From the NCBI GenBank assembly GCA_018398575.1, contig JAGTXZ010000018.1, positions 1,116,001-1,180,000 on the forward strand: a DNA stretch of 64,000 nt, in the 5' to 3' direction. The notes under the pieces were generated by a model, which did not search any database, was not told the DNA's origin, and was given only the letters and a program-made list of their open reading frames with translations. Below, piece by piece: positions 34,021 through 46,560 of this stretch. Positions within the stretch are counted from its first letter, which is position 1. Each line of letters begins with the position of its first letter. A program made the position numbers and the translations under genes. Source of the stretch: Ampelomyces quisqualis. Its lineage: Eukaryota; Ascomycota; Dothideomycetes; Pleosporales; Phaeosphaeriaceae.

Positions 34021-37000
34021 GTTAATAGGTACTTTTAAGCATGCTCTGCTAAGGTACTCTACGCCTAAGGCTTAATTATACTTCTTCTAATAGTAAGTAA
34101 GCTTGCAGAAGTCCTTATTAGCAGCAAGCTTAAGGCCTAGTTCTTTATTGCGTTAGATGTGCCTTTTAATCTAGCTAATCTCTAAGTCTAACTAGTGTTT
34201 AGCATTAATACTAAAGCACTTACTTACTTTTCTGTTTACTGCCTTAACTAGTACGTAGTCTAGGAGTAAGCCCTAGGTTAGTAAGTTAACACTAGCTCTT
34301 ATAGTAGGTTAGTCTCTATCTAAGTCTTTGTTAGCGCTTTTAACTGTTGTATAGCGTGTTAGAGTAACTAAAAGGTCTTTAAACTCTACTAGCGTGTAGC
34401 TTGCTTAGAATAGCTTCTTCTTAACCTCTAGCATGTTACTAATAATAGTCTTAAGCAGTAACAGAACTAGGGTATTAAAGATGCGCTAGATAACTAATTA
34501 GGCGTTAGCCTTAAACTTCTAGACTAGCTGCTACTTCTTTAGGTTCTTTTCCTTTTGCTCTACTGCGTAGGTAGGCTTTAACAGCCCTTTAGTTAGTTAG
34601 GTAACCTCCTCTATTTTTATATCTTCTAATTTCTTATTGCTTGCAAATTAAACTAAGTAGTCTTGCCCTAACTTTTTGCTTATAAAGTAGCTGTTATTCT
34701 TGTCTCTATAGCATTTTAAGTGCAGGATCCTATTAACTAGCTTCTAAGGTAGCTTCTAAACCTAAACCTAACTATATACAAGTTAATTGTTACTGTGTTT
34801 TACTTAGTTTTAGCTGATAACTGCAGCTAATACTAAGCTACTATTAGTAAGAAATTCCTTAGATTTAGTTATAAGGCAGTCTTACATGTCCTAATACTTG
34901 TTATAGTTTGCTTTTAACAGCACTCTTAAGGTGTTAGGCACTAGCTATATAGAGACTGTGTTGTTCTTAATAGAAATAGAGGGACTAGGTCTGCATATAA
35001 ATTTAGATTTAACCTTAAGAAGGTTAATGTTGCGTTTTAGAAAGCGCCTTTTAATCTTAGCTAAAATAGTCTTAGCCTATTGTGCGTTGCTAAGGCTAGT
35101 AACTCTGCCCTATAGATTATTAGGCGTTCCCTATTAGAGTATATTACGTTTGTTAAGGAAGCACTAGCTGTTAGTAATAAAGCCTCTTAGTGTTAGGCAG
35201 TTCTGCTTTAAATGCCTAGTCTTATTACAAACCTAACAGTTTATTCTAAAGCTGCTTAGTAGTCTTCTACTAGGACGTCCCTGCTAGTAACTCTAATTGT
35301 TGTTTAAGTAGCTGTAGTTCTAGCTATTGCGCTAATAGTTGTGATTTCTCTATACTTACTATTGTTACTTATAGTTCTAATAGCCCTAGTTTTATAGGGC
35401 TAGCTAAGGCATATATAGTTGCAAGGCTTCTAATTACTCTTTAGTTTACTTGCAAACTAAGGCATAAATAACTAGATTATTTATAAGCTCTACTTTGCAA
35501 GAGGTCTATTGCATACTCTATAGCTACTGCTTAATAGTTATTTAGTTAAGCCTAAGCTATAGCATCTTATCTACAAGGTTATTTACTTTGTTCTTTATAG
35601 GCGCTACACTAAAAGAAGCTTACTTACGCTAGTTCTTAGATAGAGTGCTTTTTGTTAGCAACTAAAGGGTAGCAGGTTAGAAGTTTGTTTTTAGCTTAAT
35701 TCTAAGTTTAAAGTTATTTTGCTGCAGTAGGGCTAATAGTTGTTTAGCTACTAGTTTTACTTTAAACTCTACCTCTAGTTTAAAGGCTCTTATAGCTTCT
35801 GCTAGATTTAACATACGCGCTTCTTTCTCTACTTCTAGGCGCTTTGCTAGATAGTCTTAGATCTTTTTGTACTTAAAGTCTTTTAGGGTATCTGTTTTTA
35901 GGCTAAATATCTCTAAAATCTTTATTGCATGTTAGAGCAGCAGTTTCTTAACAAGGTAGTAGCTGCAACAGTTCTTATTAATAGTACCTGCTTTAATACA
36001 CCTTTTACTGCAGATTTAAAAGTCCTGCAGGTAGTCTCTAATCTTTAGGTCTAATCTTATTTGGCACTAACTTAGCTAGTGTTTAAAGTACTCTACACGC
36101 TCTTTCTGTTAACCTTTATTATTGTTTTTAAAGCGTTGTTAGAGGCTATTATAAAGCTTTCTCTACAAGTAGTTGTCTTAGGCTTCTGCATACTCTTTAG
36201 ACGCCTGTATAATAGTCCTCTGTCTTAGCTTACAGTAGGCTACTAGTCTGTTAATTATTATCTAGTCTGTAAAGCTATAGTACTTTAAAAAGTCCTTAAA
36301 ACGCTCTAGAAAGTCTGTAACGTTAGTACTATTAAACAACAGCATGTTTTCTGCTAGGTAAGACAGCAACTGCGTTGTGTATAATAGAAGCTACACTTAG
36401 TTAAGAGACTTTGCTAGCATCTAAAGAGCTCTTAACATTAAGTTATCTTAGCCTATGCTTCTATGCCTAGAGTGCTCTTCTAATAGCTGTTTAGCCTGCT
36501 TCTTTAGCGCACTACTTATATTTGCGCTAGTTTCTCTTATTAACTCTACAGGCGTTAGTAGTAAGGCTTCTTATTTGTTAGGGTATTTAAGGCGTTACTA
36601 GCTTAATGTACTGTTAAGCAGTTTTGTGTTATCTTTGTGTTACTTTTGTAGGCTGCCTAAATAGTAGTTAGAGCTTATTTAAATAAACTAAAGAAGAGCA
36701 ATAGTCTAGAAGACTAGGATTTAGATTACTGCCTTGTGTAGGGTTACTAAAAAACTAAAGGCTTAAGCTTTTTTAATATCTAATAGCGCTTCTGTTGTAA
36801 AGTCTACTAATTTCTTCCTAATTTCTTTATACTCGCTGTCTAAGCAATTATTAGTTTCCTTTTCTTTCTAACTGCCTGTTTTAATGTCTTCTTTAGTCTG
36901 CTCTTAGTTGTTTCTGCTGTCTATACTCTAGAACTTCTTTAGTATACTATATGCTTAGTAAGGCATAATAGCTTTGCGCTTTTGCTTAGCCTAATATAGC

Positions 37001-37378
37001 TTTAGCTGCAGCTTACGTTTTGCTCCTTTAGCTATTACTCTGCTTTTTAGAGTCTACTCAATTCCCCTTCTAACTTAATTCTAGTAGTAGCTAATCTAGG
37101 TACTTTAGATAGGCGTTGCTCTAGGCCCTCTGGATAGGCGTTGCTTTAGATCCTACTTTCTGTTCCTCTGATCTTAGAGTACTAACTCTATGTCCTTAGA
37201 ATAGATACTAATTATATTCTAGAGAGAACTATAGTAGCTTACTAAACACTTGTTAGACTGTTAAGTTCCTGCAATTCTTAGGTTACAAAGACTACAGAAG
37301 AGCGTAGGTGTATGCGCAGGTACACAGCCTCCTAAGGCCTAGGCTAATAGGAATTTAGAGTTGTAATTAGTTGCTATA
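34021..37378 (-). pseudogene. gag: Outer B gag
   Basis: Copy of the inner B gag (19101-22456). The zinc knuckle lies at 35197-35238 with the same C-W-V-C...H...C spacing and the Trp codon as TAG. Nearly all differences between the two copies are C/T or G/A. The leader next to the LTR is the same. The plus-strand ORF at 34931-35137 is a shadow. Confidence 0.7.
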
Positions 37379-37564
37379 TATAGTAGAGTGTTATTTACCT
37401 CTAAGGCCTATTAGATTTAATATAGAATTGAATATATTATTATTAGGTGTGTGTGTTGTTAGTTGTTCTCTCCTCTAATAGCCCTTTAGCTATTGTATCT
37501 TGTCTATGCCTTTAGCTGTGCCCTAAGCGTTCTTTAGACTTACTTCCTATGTTACTTTACTACA
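37379..37564 (-). repeat. B LTR, right (5' LTR of outer copy)
   Basis: 186 bp. The outermost TG of the family is here TA (37379-37380), a RIP change. The right flank ACAG is the target duplication partner of ATAG at 12015-12018. Confidence 0.9.
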
Positions 37565-40018
37565 ACAGTAGCTTAATTATACAAGAGATTAGATAGACAT
37601 TCTTGCGCGTAAGAGCGTTTATCTTCTAGTAGTCTATATAGATATATATATTTCTATTAGGCTTGCGTATACAAAGAATAGGTAAAGTAAAAGACCTTTA
37701 GCTAGCCTTAATAAAACTCTTCTAAAGGTATTCTTAGATATAGGCCTTAGTAGCTTTAAGCTTCTTCTAATTCTGCTTGTATAGAAGACTAAACGTATCT
37801 AGTAATAGTTTTTTAAGAATAATCTTATAATTGTATAAATAATAAGAAGGCAATAAATTAGCTGCTAACTTGCTAAATATATTCTAATACTAGGAATAGC
37901 AAGTAGGTAAACTCTTTATTAACTAATATTAATTGGCTGCGTTGTCCTTAGAAGCAAGAATTCTATTAATCTTATAGAGGCTTATTGTAAAGAACTTGTT
38001 CTAGGGCTTGTTTAAAATAAAGTAGATTGCATTAGCAGAAATAAGAGCTATGCAAGTAGTTAGAAAGGGTTTAGGCTCTAAGCAGAAATGCTTAGTTAGA
38101 GTATAAGAGATTTCTAAGATTTTTTGTGCAGAGAGAAGCGTTAAGTATCTCTTAATACAATAGATAGAAGTAGAAGAATAGAAAGGACTATTTTAGGTAT
38201 AATAGTCTTCTTTCTTCTATAGAGCGTTGCGTTGTTATATATTAAGGTAAACAGTAGCTAGCACTAAAGCTTAATATAGAACAGTAGGTATAGATAGTAA
38301 AGAATTATAGAAATAGAGGTACTTAATAGCTAAATAAACTGTAACCTATCTATGTCTAATTAAATCTTAAATTGTCTTCACTATTAGAGCCTAAGTACAT
38401 AATCCTAAGACCTAAGAATAAAGATAAGGAATAGATAGTTTAAAATCTTTTAGCTATTAATATTTAAGTATAGTTAAATATATTAAGTAACTCAAGAAGT
38501 AATCTAATTCTTAAAGCTGCGTACCTAAACCTAAAAGAGAAGCTTCTAGATAGGTTGCTGTAATGCTTTAGAAACAGATAAAACAATTTGTAAATTTAAA
38601 AAAAAAAACCTTAAGTACTAGTGTTAACAAGAGTATTAAGGCGTAAACTAATACCTTAGTTATAAAGAAGTGTAGGTATAAGAAAATAGAAGCTATAAAA
38701 CAAATAAGAAAGGTTAAGGTAGAATAGATTGTAGTAGCTTAGGCCTAAGAAGAGGTTTCTTTCTAAGAGCTTCTATTTCTTGTATAATACACCTTCTAGT
38801 TAGGTTACTCTTAAGCATCTTTATACTTATCTACTTCTATAGCTTTAATCTAACGTATATAAGGCCTTGTATAATTACTAGAGTAATATTCTAGCTTACT
38901 ACTATTGTAGTAACTACTAGAAGTCTTCTGTTAGTTAAGTTTAGAAGTCTTAGTAAAAATACATACTATTATTAATTAATAGGCTAGCGCAGAATTTGTT
39001 AGGGCGCTAGAGGTAGATATCTAATTTGGCTCTAAAGTAGGTTATAGAGCTAGCCTAATAGGTAACTTAAGAGCAGCTAGTAATATACTTAGGTGTAGAT
39101 TATTCTTCTACTCTATATTATAGGTAGTAAGTTATTCTACTATCTAATTGAATAAGTTTCTCTATTAGTACCTAAATCCTAGGTTAGAGGCTTATAATGC
39201 TAGCGTAATCTTTGTCTATAAGTAGTAAAACTACTCTAAAGAGAGTACTTATCCCTTAACTTCAGAACTTAGAAACCTAGCTTTAAACAAGAAGAACGTT
39301 TTCTTCTTTATTATCTGCAATTAATTAAACGCTTTATAGCTTTTGGCTACCTTGTTACCTATAATAAAGTAGAACTTAAGTAGCTTAATTATTTGCTAAG
39401 CGTTCTAAAATTGCTCTTGATTAGTATCTAATGAATACTAAAGCTTAAGATAGCTTTTAGCTAGTCTTATAGTGTAGCCTTATACTAAGGCTATGTGTTA
39501 TCTTTTAGTCTAATAGTAATCTAAGTTAAGTTTAAGTTAATTCTAAATAGATGCCTACTATTAGTAGAAGGTAAGACCTTTCTATTGCTAAGATTATCTA
39601 TATTAGGCGTCTTCTTAGATTATTAGAATTAGCAGGAACCTTTATAGTAATATAAGTGTTCTAATATAAAGCTATTAGATAAATAGTAGAGTATAGAAGA
39701 GTTCTAAGGGATTTTAGTAGTAAGTAGAAGCTTATCTAGTTCTTCTAAAGGAGTTAGTTCTGTCTTAAGAGAATTAATTTCTACTAATACCTATTTTAGT
39801 TCTTGTTGTAATTAATTAACTTCTATTTGCGTAGAGGTTAGGTTTAGTGTAGCTTTAGGCCAAGGTCCCTTCTTAGATTTCTTAGTGTCTAACCTTTTTA
39901 TTTTAGCACTCTACTACTAGGTTGTAACAGTTAATACAGAGTCTTCTTAGAATTCTCTAGGTACAAGTGTAGCTTTTAGAGGAGTTATTAGCGTTGCCTC
40001 TAATACTCCTAGGTTGTT
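37565..40018 (-). pseudogene. gag-pol: C gag, protease and first part of RT
   Basis: 5' half of the split element C. Near 37580-37800 the minus strand reads a typical RT start (IDY..INALTRK..YLIS) and continues at 12018. The zinc knuckle near 38875-38920 has lost its ligands: positions that are Cys in A2 read Tyr or Ser, and the His reads Tyr. Gag continues to about 40000 and ends at D2, where the match to A1 (cctaggagtattagaggc, near 24330) stops. The A-type leader and 5' LTR are missing. Confidence 0.75.
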
Positions 40019-40844
40019 TGATAGGAAAATTTAAAATTAATGTAATTAGCCTAATTACTGCAACCTGCGGCAGCCTAACAGCAATACTATCTACTAAACA
40101 ATTTGCTAAAAATGCCCTACTTACTTCTAGTCGCTGGCGACCTTACACTAACCTAACAGCAACCTAACAGAGTTGCTAGATTTAACAGAGTTGCTAGTGT
40201 TACTAATATTACTAATTTTACTTACGTGACTGTATTGCTGTATATTTCAGATTACGTAATTATTTCAAAAACCCAAAATATAGAGCCGAATCTCCTCTTT
40301 AAAATGCACTATTCAGAATCTTAATAGCTAGTCTTATCATTAAGATATAACGCGTTAAAGATATAAACCTTCTTAAAAAAACTCTAAGTATATTCAACAC
40401 AATAGATCTGCGCGCCCACAATACTAGATATTTTAATAAACTTAATCTAGAGTAAAATCTATAATTTAGTTACTATTACTTTAATCAAAAATATAATATA
40501 TTATCTAGTTAAAGTGCTAGAGCTTTAGCGAAAACAAGCCTTGGCAAAGAACTTTAAAACTCTACAAACTTTACTGCCTTGCATCTTAACAACAAGAGCA
40601 GCTATAAGAAATCTGGAAAGTGCGTTTTATATAGAAAATTAAGCTCTATATTTAAAGATGGGGCGGATAGCGCAGGTGGGGCGAGTGGAGCAGGTGGAGC
40701 AGTTTAAGCGTTTCAGGCTAATTAGGCAGCTAGAACAAATATGGGACCCTAGGGACAGTTAAGTACAGTTAAGAACTGTCTAGTTAACTGTTCTAATAGT
40801 GTTGCTAATGTTGCGGATGTTGCTAACGTTGTGTTTTCCTAACA
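40019..40844. mobile_element. D2: D copy at the 5' end of element C
   Basis: 826 bp, ends TGATAGGAAAA and TTTTCCTAACA, decayed versions of the D ends. It replaces the leader and 5' LTR of C; only one A lies between it and the ACAAT duplication of C. No matching 2-bp duplication is visible, so a deletion, perhaps recombination between two D copies, has probably occurred here. It is more mutated than D1. Confidence 0.7.
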
Positions 40845-40845
40845 A

Positions 40846-42477
40846 ACAATAGAAGAATTGTATTAAAGTACTTAGAACGCCGCGTAATAATAGCGCTGCG
40901 TAGCCTATATAAATACTAATTAACTATAGTATAGAACTTAGTATAATTAACAAGAAAGTTGCTTTACTTAAGAACTTTTCTTAGTTAACAGCGCAGCGCT
41001 ACTAACTATCTGTCTACCTAACTTAAGTACTATGCCTAGCTTCTATACTTATTAAGCCTATCTAATAATAAAAGATAACTAGAACGTTACTAAGTCCTTT
41101 ACTACTATCCTATACAGAATTACTAACGCAGCTTAACCTGTTATTTTAGGGTTACTAAGCCTAAAAGAAGAACGCGTTATTATTAACTATAAGTTAAAGT
41201 AGTAGCGCTATAAGCTTAACACTAATATAATAAGAGTTAAAGACACTAAAACCTTTACAGGATCTCTTAATAACAAGCTAAGTGTATACGCTGTCCTAGT
41301 AGGCAGTATATAATTATTCTCTACTAAATACCTATTATAGCCTATTAAGCTTAGGAACTTTAAAGACGTTGTAAATAGTAACGCTACTAACGTACTACTG
41401 CAGCACTATAGAGGTAACTACACTATTAAGCTAGAAGAGAAAGCTATAGCTCTATATAGGCTGCTTTATAACCTCTTACTAAAGCAGCTAAGTATACTAC
41501 GTAACTACTTAGTAACAGCGTAGAGGCTAAGCTAGATCTAAGAAAGTATAAGCTTTGCAGAAGCACTTATTCTATTTATGCTTAAAAAGAATAGGATGTT
41601 ATACCTTTATATAGACTATTAAGGCCTTAACTAAGTTACTAAGAAGAATAAATTAGCTCTACTCTTAATTAGAAAGACTCTTAATTAGCTCTATAGATTA
41701 GTAAAGTTTACTTAGATTAATCTTAAGAATGTATATTACTAGATTAGGATCTAGTAAGGTAATAAGTAGAAGATAGCGTTTTACACGCAATACAGCTACT
41801 TTAAATACATAGTTATACCTTTTAGGCTAACTAATACGCCTACTACGTTCTAGAGGTATATTAAGAGACTCTTAGCCTTGTATCTAGATATCTTTTGTGT
41901 TATCTATCTTAATAATATTCTAATCTTTTCTTTAGAAGAAGAGAATTATTAGAAACAGGTAAGAAAAGTACTTACTAAGCTAAGAGAATATAGTCTTTCT
42001 ATTAACTTAAAGAAATATACCTTTGCTACCAACTGAGTTAAGTTTCTAGAGTTTATTATGCGCCTTAATAGTATTATAATAGATCTAGAACAGGTTTGCG
42101 CAGTTATTAATTAGCCTACGCTAACATCCTTTAAAGATATTTAAGTCTTCTTAGGCTTTATAAACTTCTATTAACGCTTTATATAAAGTTTCTCTATTAT
42201 TATCAGCTCTATTACTAATCTTCTAAAGGAATAAGTTTAAAGAAAGAAGTCTAGCCCTTTTAACTAGCCTAACGCAGTAGAAAAGGTAAAGCGCTAGCTA
42301 TATAACAGGTTTGTAACTGCGCTAGTCCTATAGTACTATAACTATATACTTCTATCTAAGCTAGAAACTAATATCTCTATCTAAGAAGTACTAGGTATCT
42401 TCTTCTAACTCTATCTAGATAGAAACTAGTACTCTATAGCCTTCTAGTTAAGAAAGCTCTTACCTATAGAAAGAAAT
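40846..42477 (+). pseudogene. pol: E2 part 2: end of gag, RT and part of RNase H
   Basis: Plus-strand continuation of E2, matching E1 from about 4900 down to 3320. The RT box reads YLNNIL at 41905-41922. Upstream, a VDYRGLNQVTKKN-like stretch (about 41605) and KTAFYTQYSYFKYI (about 41775) are clear RT blocks. It ends at 42477 in the RNase H region (LLPIERN), where F is inserted, and resumes at 56514. Confidence 0.85.
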
Positions 42478-42947
42478 TGTTAAGACTATTAGTCTAGTAG
42501 CAAACAATAAGAATGCTAGTGTAGACTAGAAGTATAGCTAAGGTTAGTTTTCGCGGATAGGTACAGAGTTTCTTTAGATACAGAGAGTATTGTTACTAAG
42601 ATAGTAAAGGCTAAAGCTTTCTGCAAAGAGTAATAATAGTTAAATAACTAGTTACTAACTTAAGCGTTTGTAATATAAGTTAAATATAATAAGCTATAGA
42701 AGCTTCTTGCCTAAGTCTATATACTTATACCTAGCTTATTATCTTATAGTGTCCTATATAGTCTTATACATTTTCTTTATAAGACTTTATAAGATTTCTA
42801 AGACTATAAGACTTGTAACTTGTTACGTAATAGGTTAGTGCCTTAGCAACCCTATACACCTAAGTCTAGAACCTACTTAATTTCTATTATACTTAAGAGA
42901 TAGGTACTTAAGGTGCTGCCTTCTATCTAACGTGTAAGATTATAATA
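42478..42947 (-). repeat. F LTR, left (3' LTR)
   Basis: 470 bp from TGTTAAGACT to GATTATAATA. It aligns end to end with 56043-56513. It contains several inverted short words around 42760-42820 (cttataagactttataag). Confidence 0.9.
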
Positions 42948-43070
42948 CTATCTTCTTCTTCTACGCACTTATATCTACATAAGTTTCTAATAACCTTTTA
43001 CGCTATACTTTACTAAAATAAACAAGGTGCTAGAATAAACTATAAAGGTTCTTTTGTAATAGTTTCTTAT

Positions 43071-43400
43071 TTGTATTATATAAAGAAGAACTTAGGTTAT
43101 AAGCTATTTTCTCTAAGTGCCTGGTATAGTAACTACAAATTAGTAGGTGCAAAAGTCTACGCTCTAGTAGATGTTCCTACTCTAGACTTCTTAAAGATTA
43201 AGACAGAGATCTTAAAAGTAGAGTTACAGTTAGTTAAGACTAAGGCTGCAATAGAAAAGAATAAAGCAGAGGCTAAGGCAGCCTAGCTTTAGATAAAAGT
43301 TATGTATATAAAGTCTAAGCAACTTTGTAAGTAGTATAGGTTTTAAAGTAAAAAGAATAGAACTTATTTAATAAGAGTTTGTTAGACGTATAGAATATTA
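43071..43400 (+). pseudogene. F antisense passenger: mutated Cys cluster plus coiled coil
   Basis: Plus-strand frame opposite to the pol of F, open for 71 codons (43071-43286) and continuing past TAG stops to about 43400. It begins inside the protein; the upstream start is not visible. The segment W-Y-S-N-Y-K-L-V-G-A-K-V-Y has Tyr at three places where one G-to-A change from Cys would give C-x2-C...C, followed by A-L-V-D-V-P. The A-family passenger has C-x2-C...CC followed by L-V-P. A strongly helical Lys/Glu/Ala stretch follows (ILKVELQLVKTKAA), typical of a coiled coil. The likeness to A is my inference from a short motif. Confidence 0.55.
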
Positions 43401-43559
43401 AGTTCTTAGAATAGTTAGATTAGTTAAACTAAAAGTTAGCTGTAATAAATCTAGAGGCGCTAATAATAGCGTATACTATAGACTAGAGTGCTTTGTTTAA
43501 GCTAATTGCAGAACCTTCTAGTGCTAAGGTTACCTGTAATGTTAGATAAGAAGATTGTA

Positions 43560-46500
43560 GTAGTTTATAAGGTGTGTCTCTATTTGTATTAACTAATATA
43601 GTATTATTATAGTCTTTAGTAAGGTTATTACAACATCTACTTACAGTTAGTAAGGTTTTCTTCTAGTTTTTACGTATTCTTAGATTTCTTGTATCCTAAC
43701 TACTTAACTAGGTATTCTTAGTTACGCTTGTTACTGTAATGTTTAATAATCTTTTTAACCTTAAATTTATTTTCTTCCTTAAGCTTATAGCAAAAGTTCT
43801 GCTATAACAGTATTTCTAAGTTAGCTAGTTCTAGTAGACTAACATAGAACCTAGAATAGATCTTTGCATCTAGTAGGAGCTTAAGTATATATATAACTAG
43901 TCTATTTTGTTTAGAAATTAAAAACAGTTTAACTTTAATATAGTTAAGTCCTTTGCTTAGTTATTTTGTGTATAGATTCTTAGTGTAGAGATACACCTTA
44001 TTCCTCTCTTTTAGCTAAGGTACTATTTTTTGTTTTCTGTTAACATATAATATACTTTGTGTCTAAGCGTGTTATATTTGTTCTTCTATTTTAGTATAGG
44101 TTTTCTTTATTTCTTCTGCTGTTTGTATAGTAGCTTTAGCTTTTAGGCTAGGTAGTATTCTTGTAAAGAGATTTAGATATTATCTGTAGTTTGCAAACTA
44201 TAGTATTTTGCCTATAGCTTTAGATAATTTGTTGTTATAAGCTAACTGTGCTATTAGTAGTAGTAAAACCTAATTTGTCTATTATAGGTTACTGTATATC
44301 TTAAGATACGTCTTTATAGTTCTATTTATTCTTTCTATTTAGCTATCTGTTTAAAGATAATAAGCTGTTAATAGCTTTTGTTGCGTCCTAATTGCTGCTA
44401 TTAAGGTAGTCTAATAGTTTAACGTAAAGAGTTTGTCTAAATTGCTAATAACTGATTTTAGTATACTATAGTATCTAATAAGTCTATTCTTAAGTATATA
44501 TACTAGCTAAACAGCTATATAGTCTTGTTAAAAGGGTAGCATTATAGCGTATTTAGTAAAGCAATCTACTATAACTATAATAGCGTTATAGGCTAACTCT
44601 GTAGCAGGGTCTTTTAATAGTAATAGTTCTGTTACAAAGTCTATTAATATTTTAGTCTAAGGCTTGGTCAGAAGCTCTATTAGCTGCATTTCTCTATAAA
44701 GTGCGTGTGTACTGTATTTGTTACGTTAACAGTCTATATATTTCTTAATATAAGTGCTTACTTTATTCTTTATATTCTTAAACTAGTAATTCTATTAAAT
44801 TAGTTCTATAGTTTAGCTTACTCTAAGATAACTATGTACTGTGTTATTATAATATTATTGTAAAATTAATTCTTATAGTTCTTCTAGGATATTAATTCTA
44901 ATTTTTATTGTTAGGTTGTTAATATATTTTGCTAGTCTAAGGGATCTATTGTTGTGTCTTTTAAGAATACTTAAGCTATTAATAGTTTTAGTTCTAGTAA
45001 TATCTAATCTTTAGCTAAGAGCGTCTGCTCTGCTATTATCCTTTTTAGGTATATAGATAATTTTAAACTTGTATTGTCCTAATATCTCTAACTATTATAC
45101 TTGTCTCTAATAAGGTACTTTAGTAGTAGTAAAAGTTATTAGGTTTTTATAGTCTAAGTATATTATAAGATCTAAGTAGCTTTTGGTGTAGATTCTCTAA
45201 TGTTTAAGTGCTACTACAGTTGCAAGTAGTTTTTTGTTATATATGTTATAGTTTTCTTCTAGTAGTATAAACTTTTACAAGTAGTAAGCTATTAGATACT
45301 ATTCTTTAACTTATTTTTGTTTTACATATATTCTAATTGCTAAGTCTAATATATTAGTTTCAAATCTAAGTAGTTCTCTACTTCTAAATGTAATAAGAAT
45401 AGGTAGTGCTATAAAAGCGTCTTTAAGCGTCTTAAATGCCTAGCTTTGTTCTTCTATCTATTTCTAAGGTATATTATTTTGTGTAAGTTTTGTAAGTAGT
45501 GTAGTAATTAGTAAGAAGTTCTAAATAAACTATTAGTTAAAGTTAACAAAGCCTAGAAAAAATTAAATGTCTTCTACTATAGTAGGTGTTAGCTAATCTC
45601 TAATAACTTTAATCTTGTCCTTACTTATTTATACTCTATTCTTTCTAACTATACATCCTAAGAATTCTACTTTTTTCTAGTGCTATTTACATTTGTTAAG
45701 GTCTACTACTAAAGAGAACTTTTCTAGCAGCGTTAGAATTACATAAACATATTCTGTATATTTCTTCTTATTTTCTAAATAGATAAGAATATTGTTAAAG
45801 TATACAATAACAAATATATTAAGGTATTCTTAAAGCACGTTGTTAATAAGTGCTTAATACGTTACTAAAGTGTTAGTAAGACTAAATAGTATTACTAAGT
45901 ACTTATAGTAGCTATAGCGTGTTCTAAATACTATATTTTATTCTTTGCCTTTTTTTATGCGTATAAAGTTGTACACGCCTCTTAGATCTCGTGCTATAAA
46001 GATCTTTGCATATGCTAGTTTATTCTATAGTTCTAAAATATCAGGTAGTAGGTATTAATTCTTAACTATAATGTTATTAAGTTTTTAAAAGTCAATACAT
46101 AGTTATAGTTTACTGTTCTTCTTTAGTATAAATATAATTAGGTATCTAGCTAGTAATTCTAATACTTAGATAAAACCTTTCTTTAGGTTTACTTAGATTT
46201 ACTCTTAGAGTGCTTTTAGCTCTTTTTTTAATAATTTGTAGATTGGTCTAAAGGTTAGCCTTTTCTCTTCTTCTAAGACAATCTTGTAGTCCTACTCCTA
46301 ATGCTTAGGCAGTGCTTCTAGACTTATTTCTTTTAAGAATAGTTTTTTAAACTTTTTGTATTCTTTAGGTATATTAGAAGTTACATTTTTCTCTAAAACT
46401 TGTAACGTATTAGTATTTCTTCTTTAATTGTTTAAGTTAACTTGTTGTGTCTTTAACTACGTGGTAGTTAAAGTAATATTATTAATTATCTTTTTATCTA

Positions 46501-46560
46501 CTATTAAACATTACTAATATATATGCTTAGAATCTATTGTATTGTTGTAATTCCCTAGAG
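43560..46560 (-). pseudogene. pol: F pol: RT, RNase H, integrase, chromodomain
   Basis: Minus-strand order: RT with box Y-F-N-N-I-L at 45785-45802 (YFDDIL expected), RNase H at about 44950-45480, and the integrase core at 44250-44670 with I-L-I-D-F-V-T-E, S-N-L-D-K-L-F-T (catalytic Asp now Asn) and the final Glu kept in I-E-R-I-N-R-T. The chromodomain-like end at about 43640-43770 includes E-Y-L-V-K-x-L-G-Y. Stops are at Gln and Trp codons. Confidence 0.8.

Larger units (their letters stand above)
12019..37564 (-). mobile_element. Outer B element (minus) inserted in the RT of C
   Basis: Bounded by two 186-bp LTRs, at 12019-12204 and 37379-37564, with the 4-bp target duplication ATAG (12015-12018) and ACAG (37565-37568), which differ by one C/T transition. 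Its own sequence is visible at 31708-37564, 22643-23763 and the left LTR. A1 interrupts its RNase H and an inner B copy interrupts its integrase. B belongs to a different fungal Gypsy lineage from A, E, F and G, judged by its RT. Confidence 0.8.
6803..40845 (-). mobile_element. Element C: family-A chromovirus (minus) hosting B, A1 and D copies
   Basis: A Ty3/Gypsy element of the same family as A1 and A2, inserted in E2 with the 5-bp duplication ACAAT (6798-6802 and 40846-40850). Its own sequence is 6803-7097, 8241-12018 and 37565-40018. The rest is later insertions: a D unit inside its 3' LTR, the B nest inside its RT, and D2 at its 5' end. The 5' LTR and leader are gone, replaced by D2. It is the most decayed copy of the family, which fits its being the oldest. 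Confidence 0.85.
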
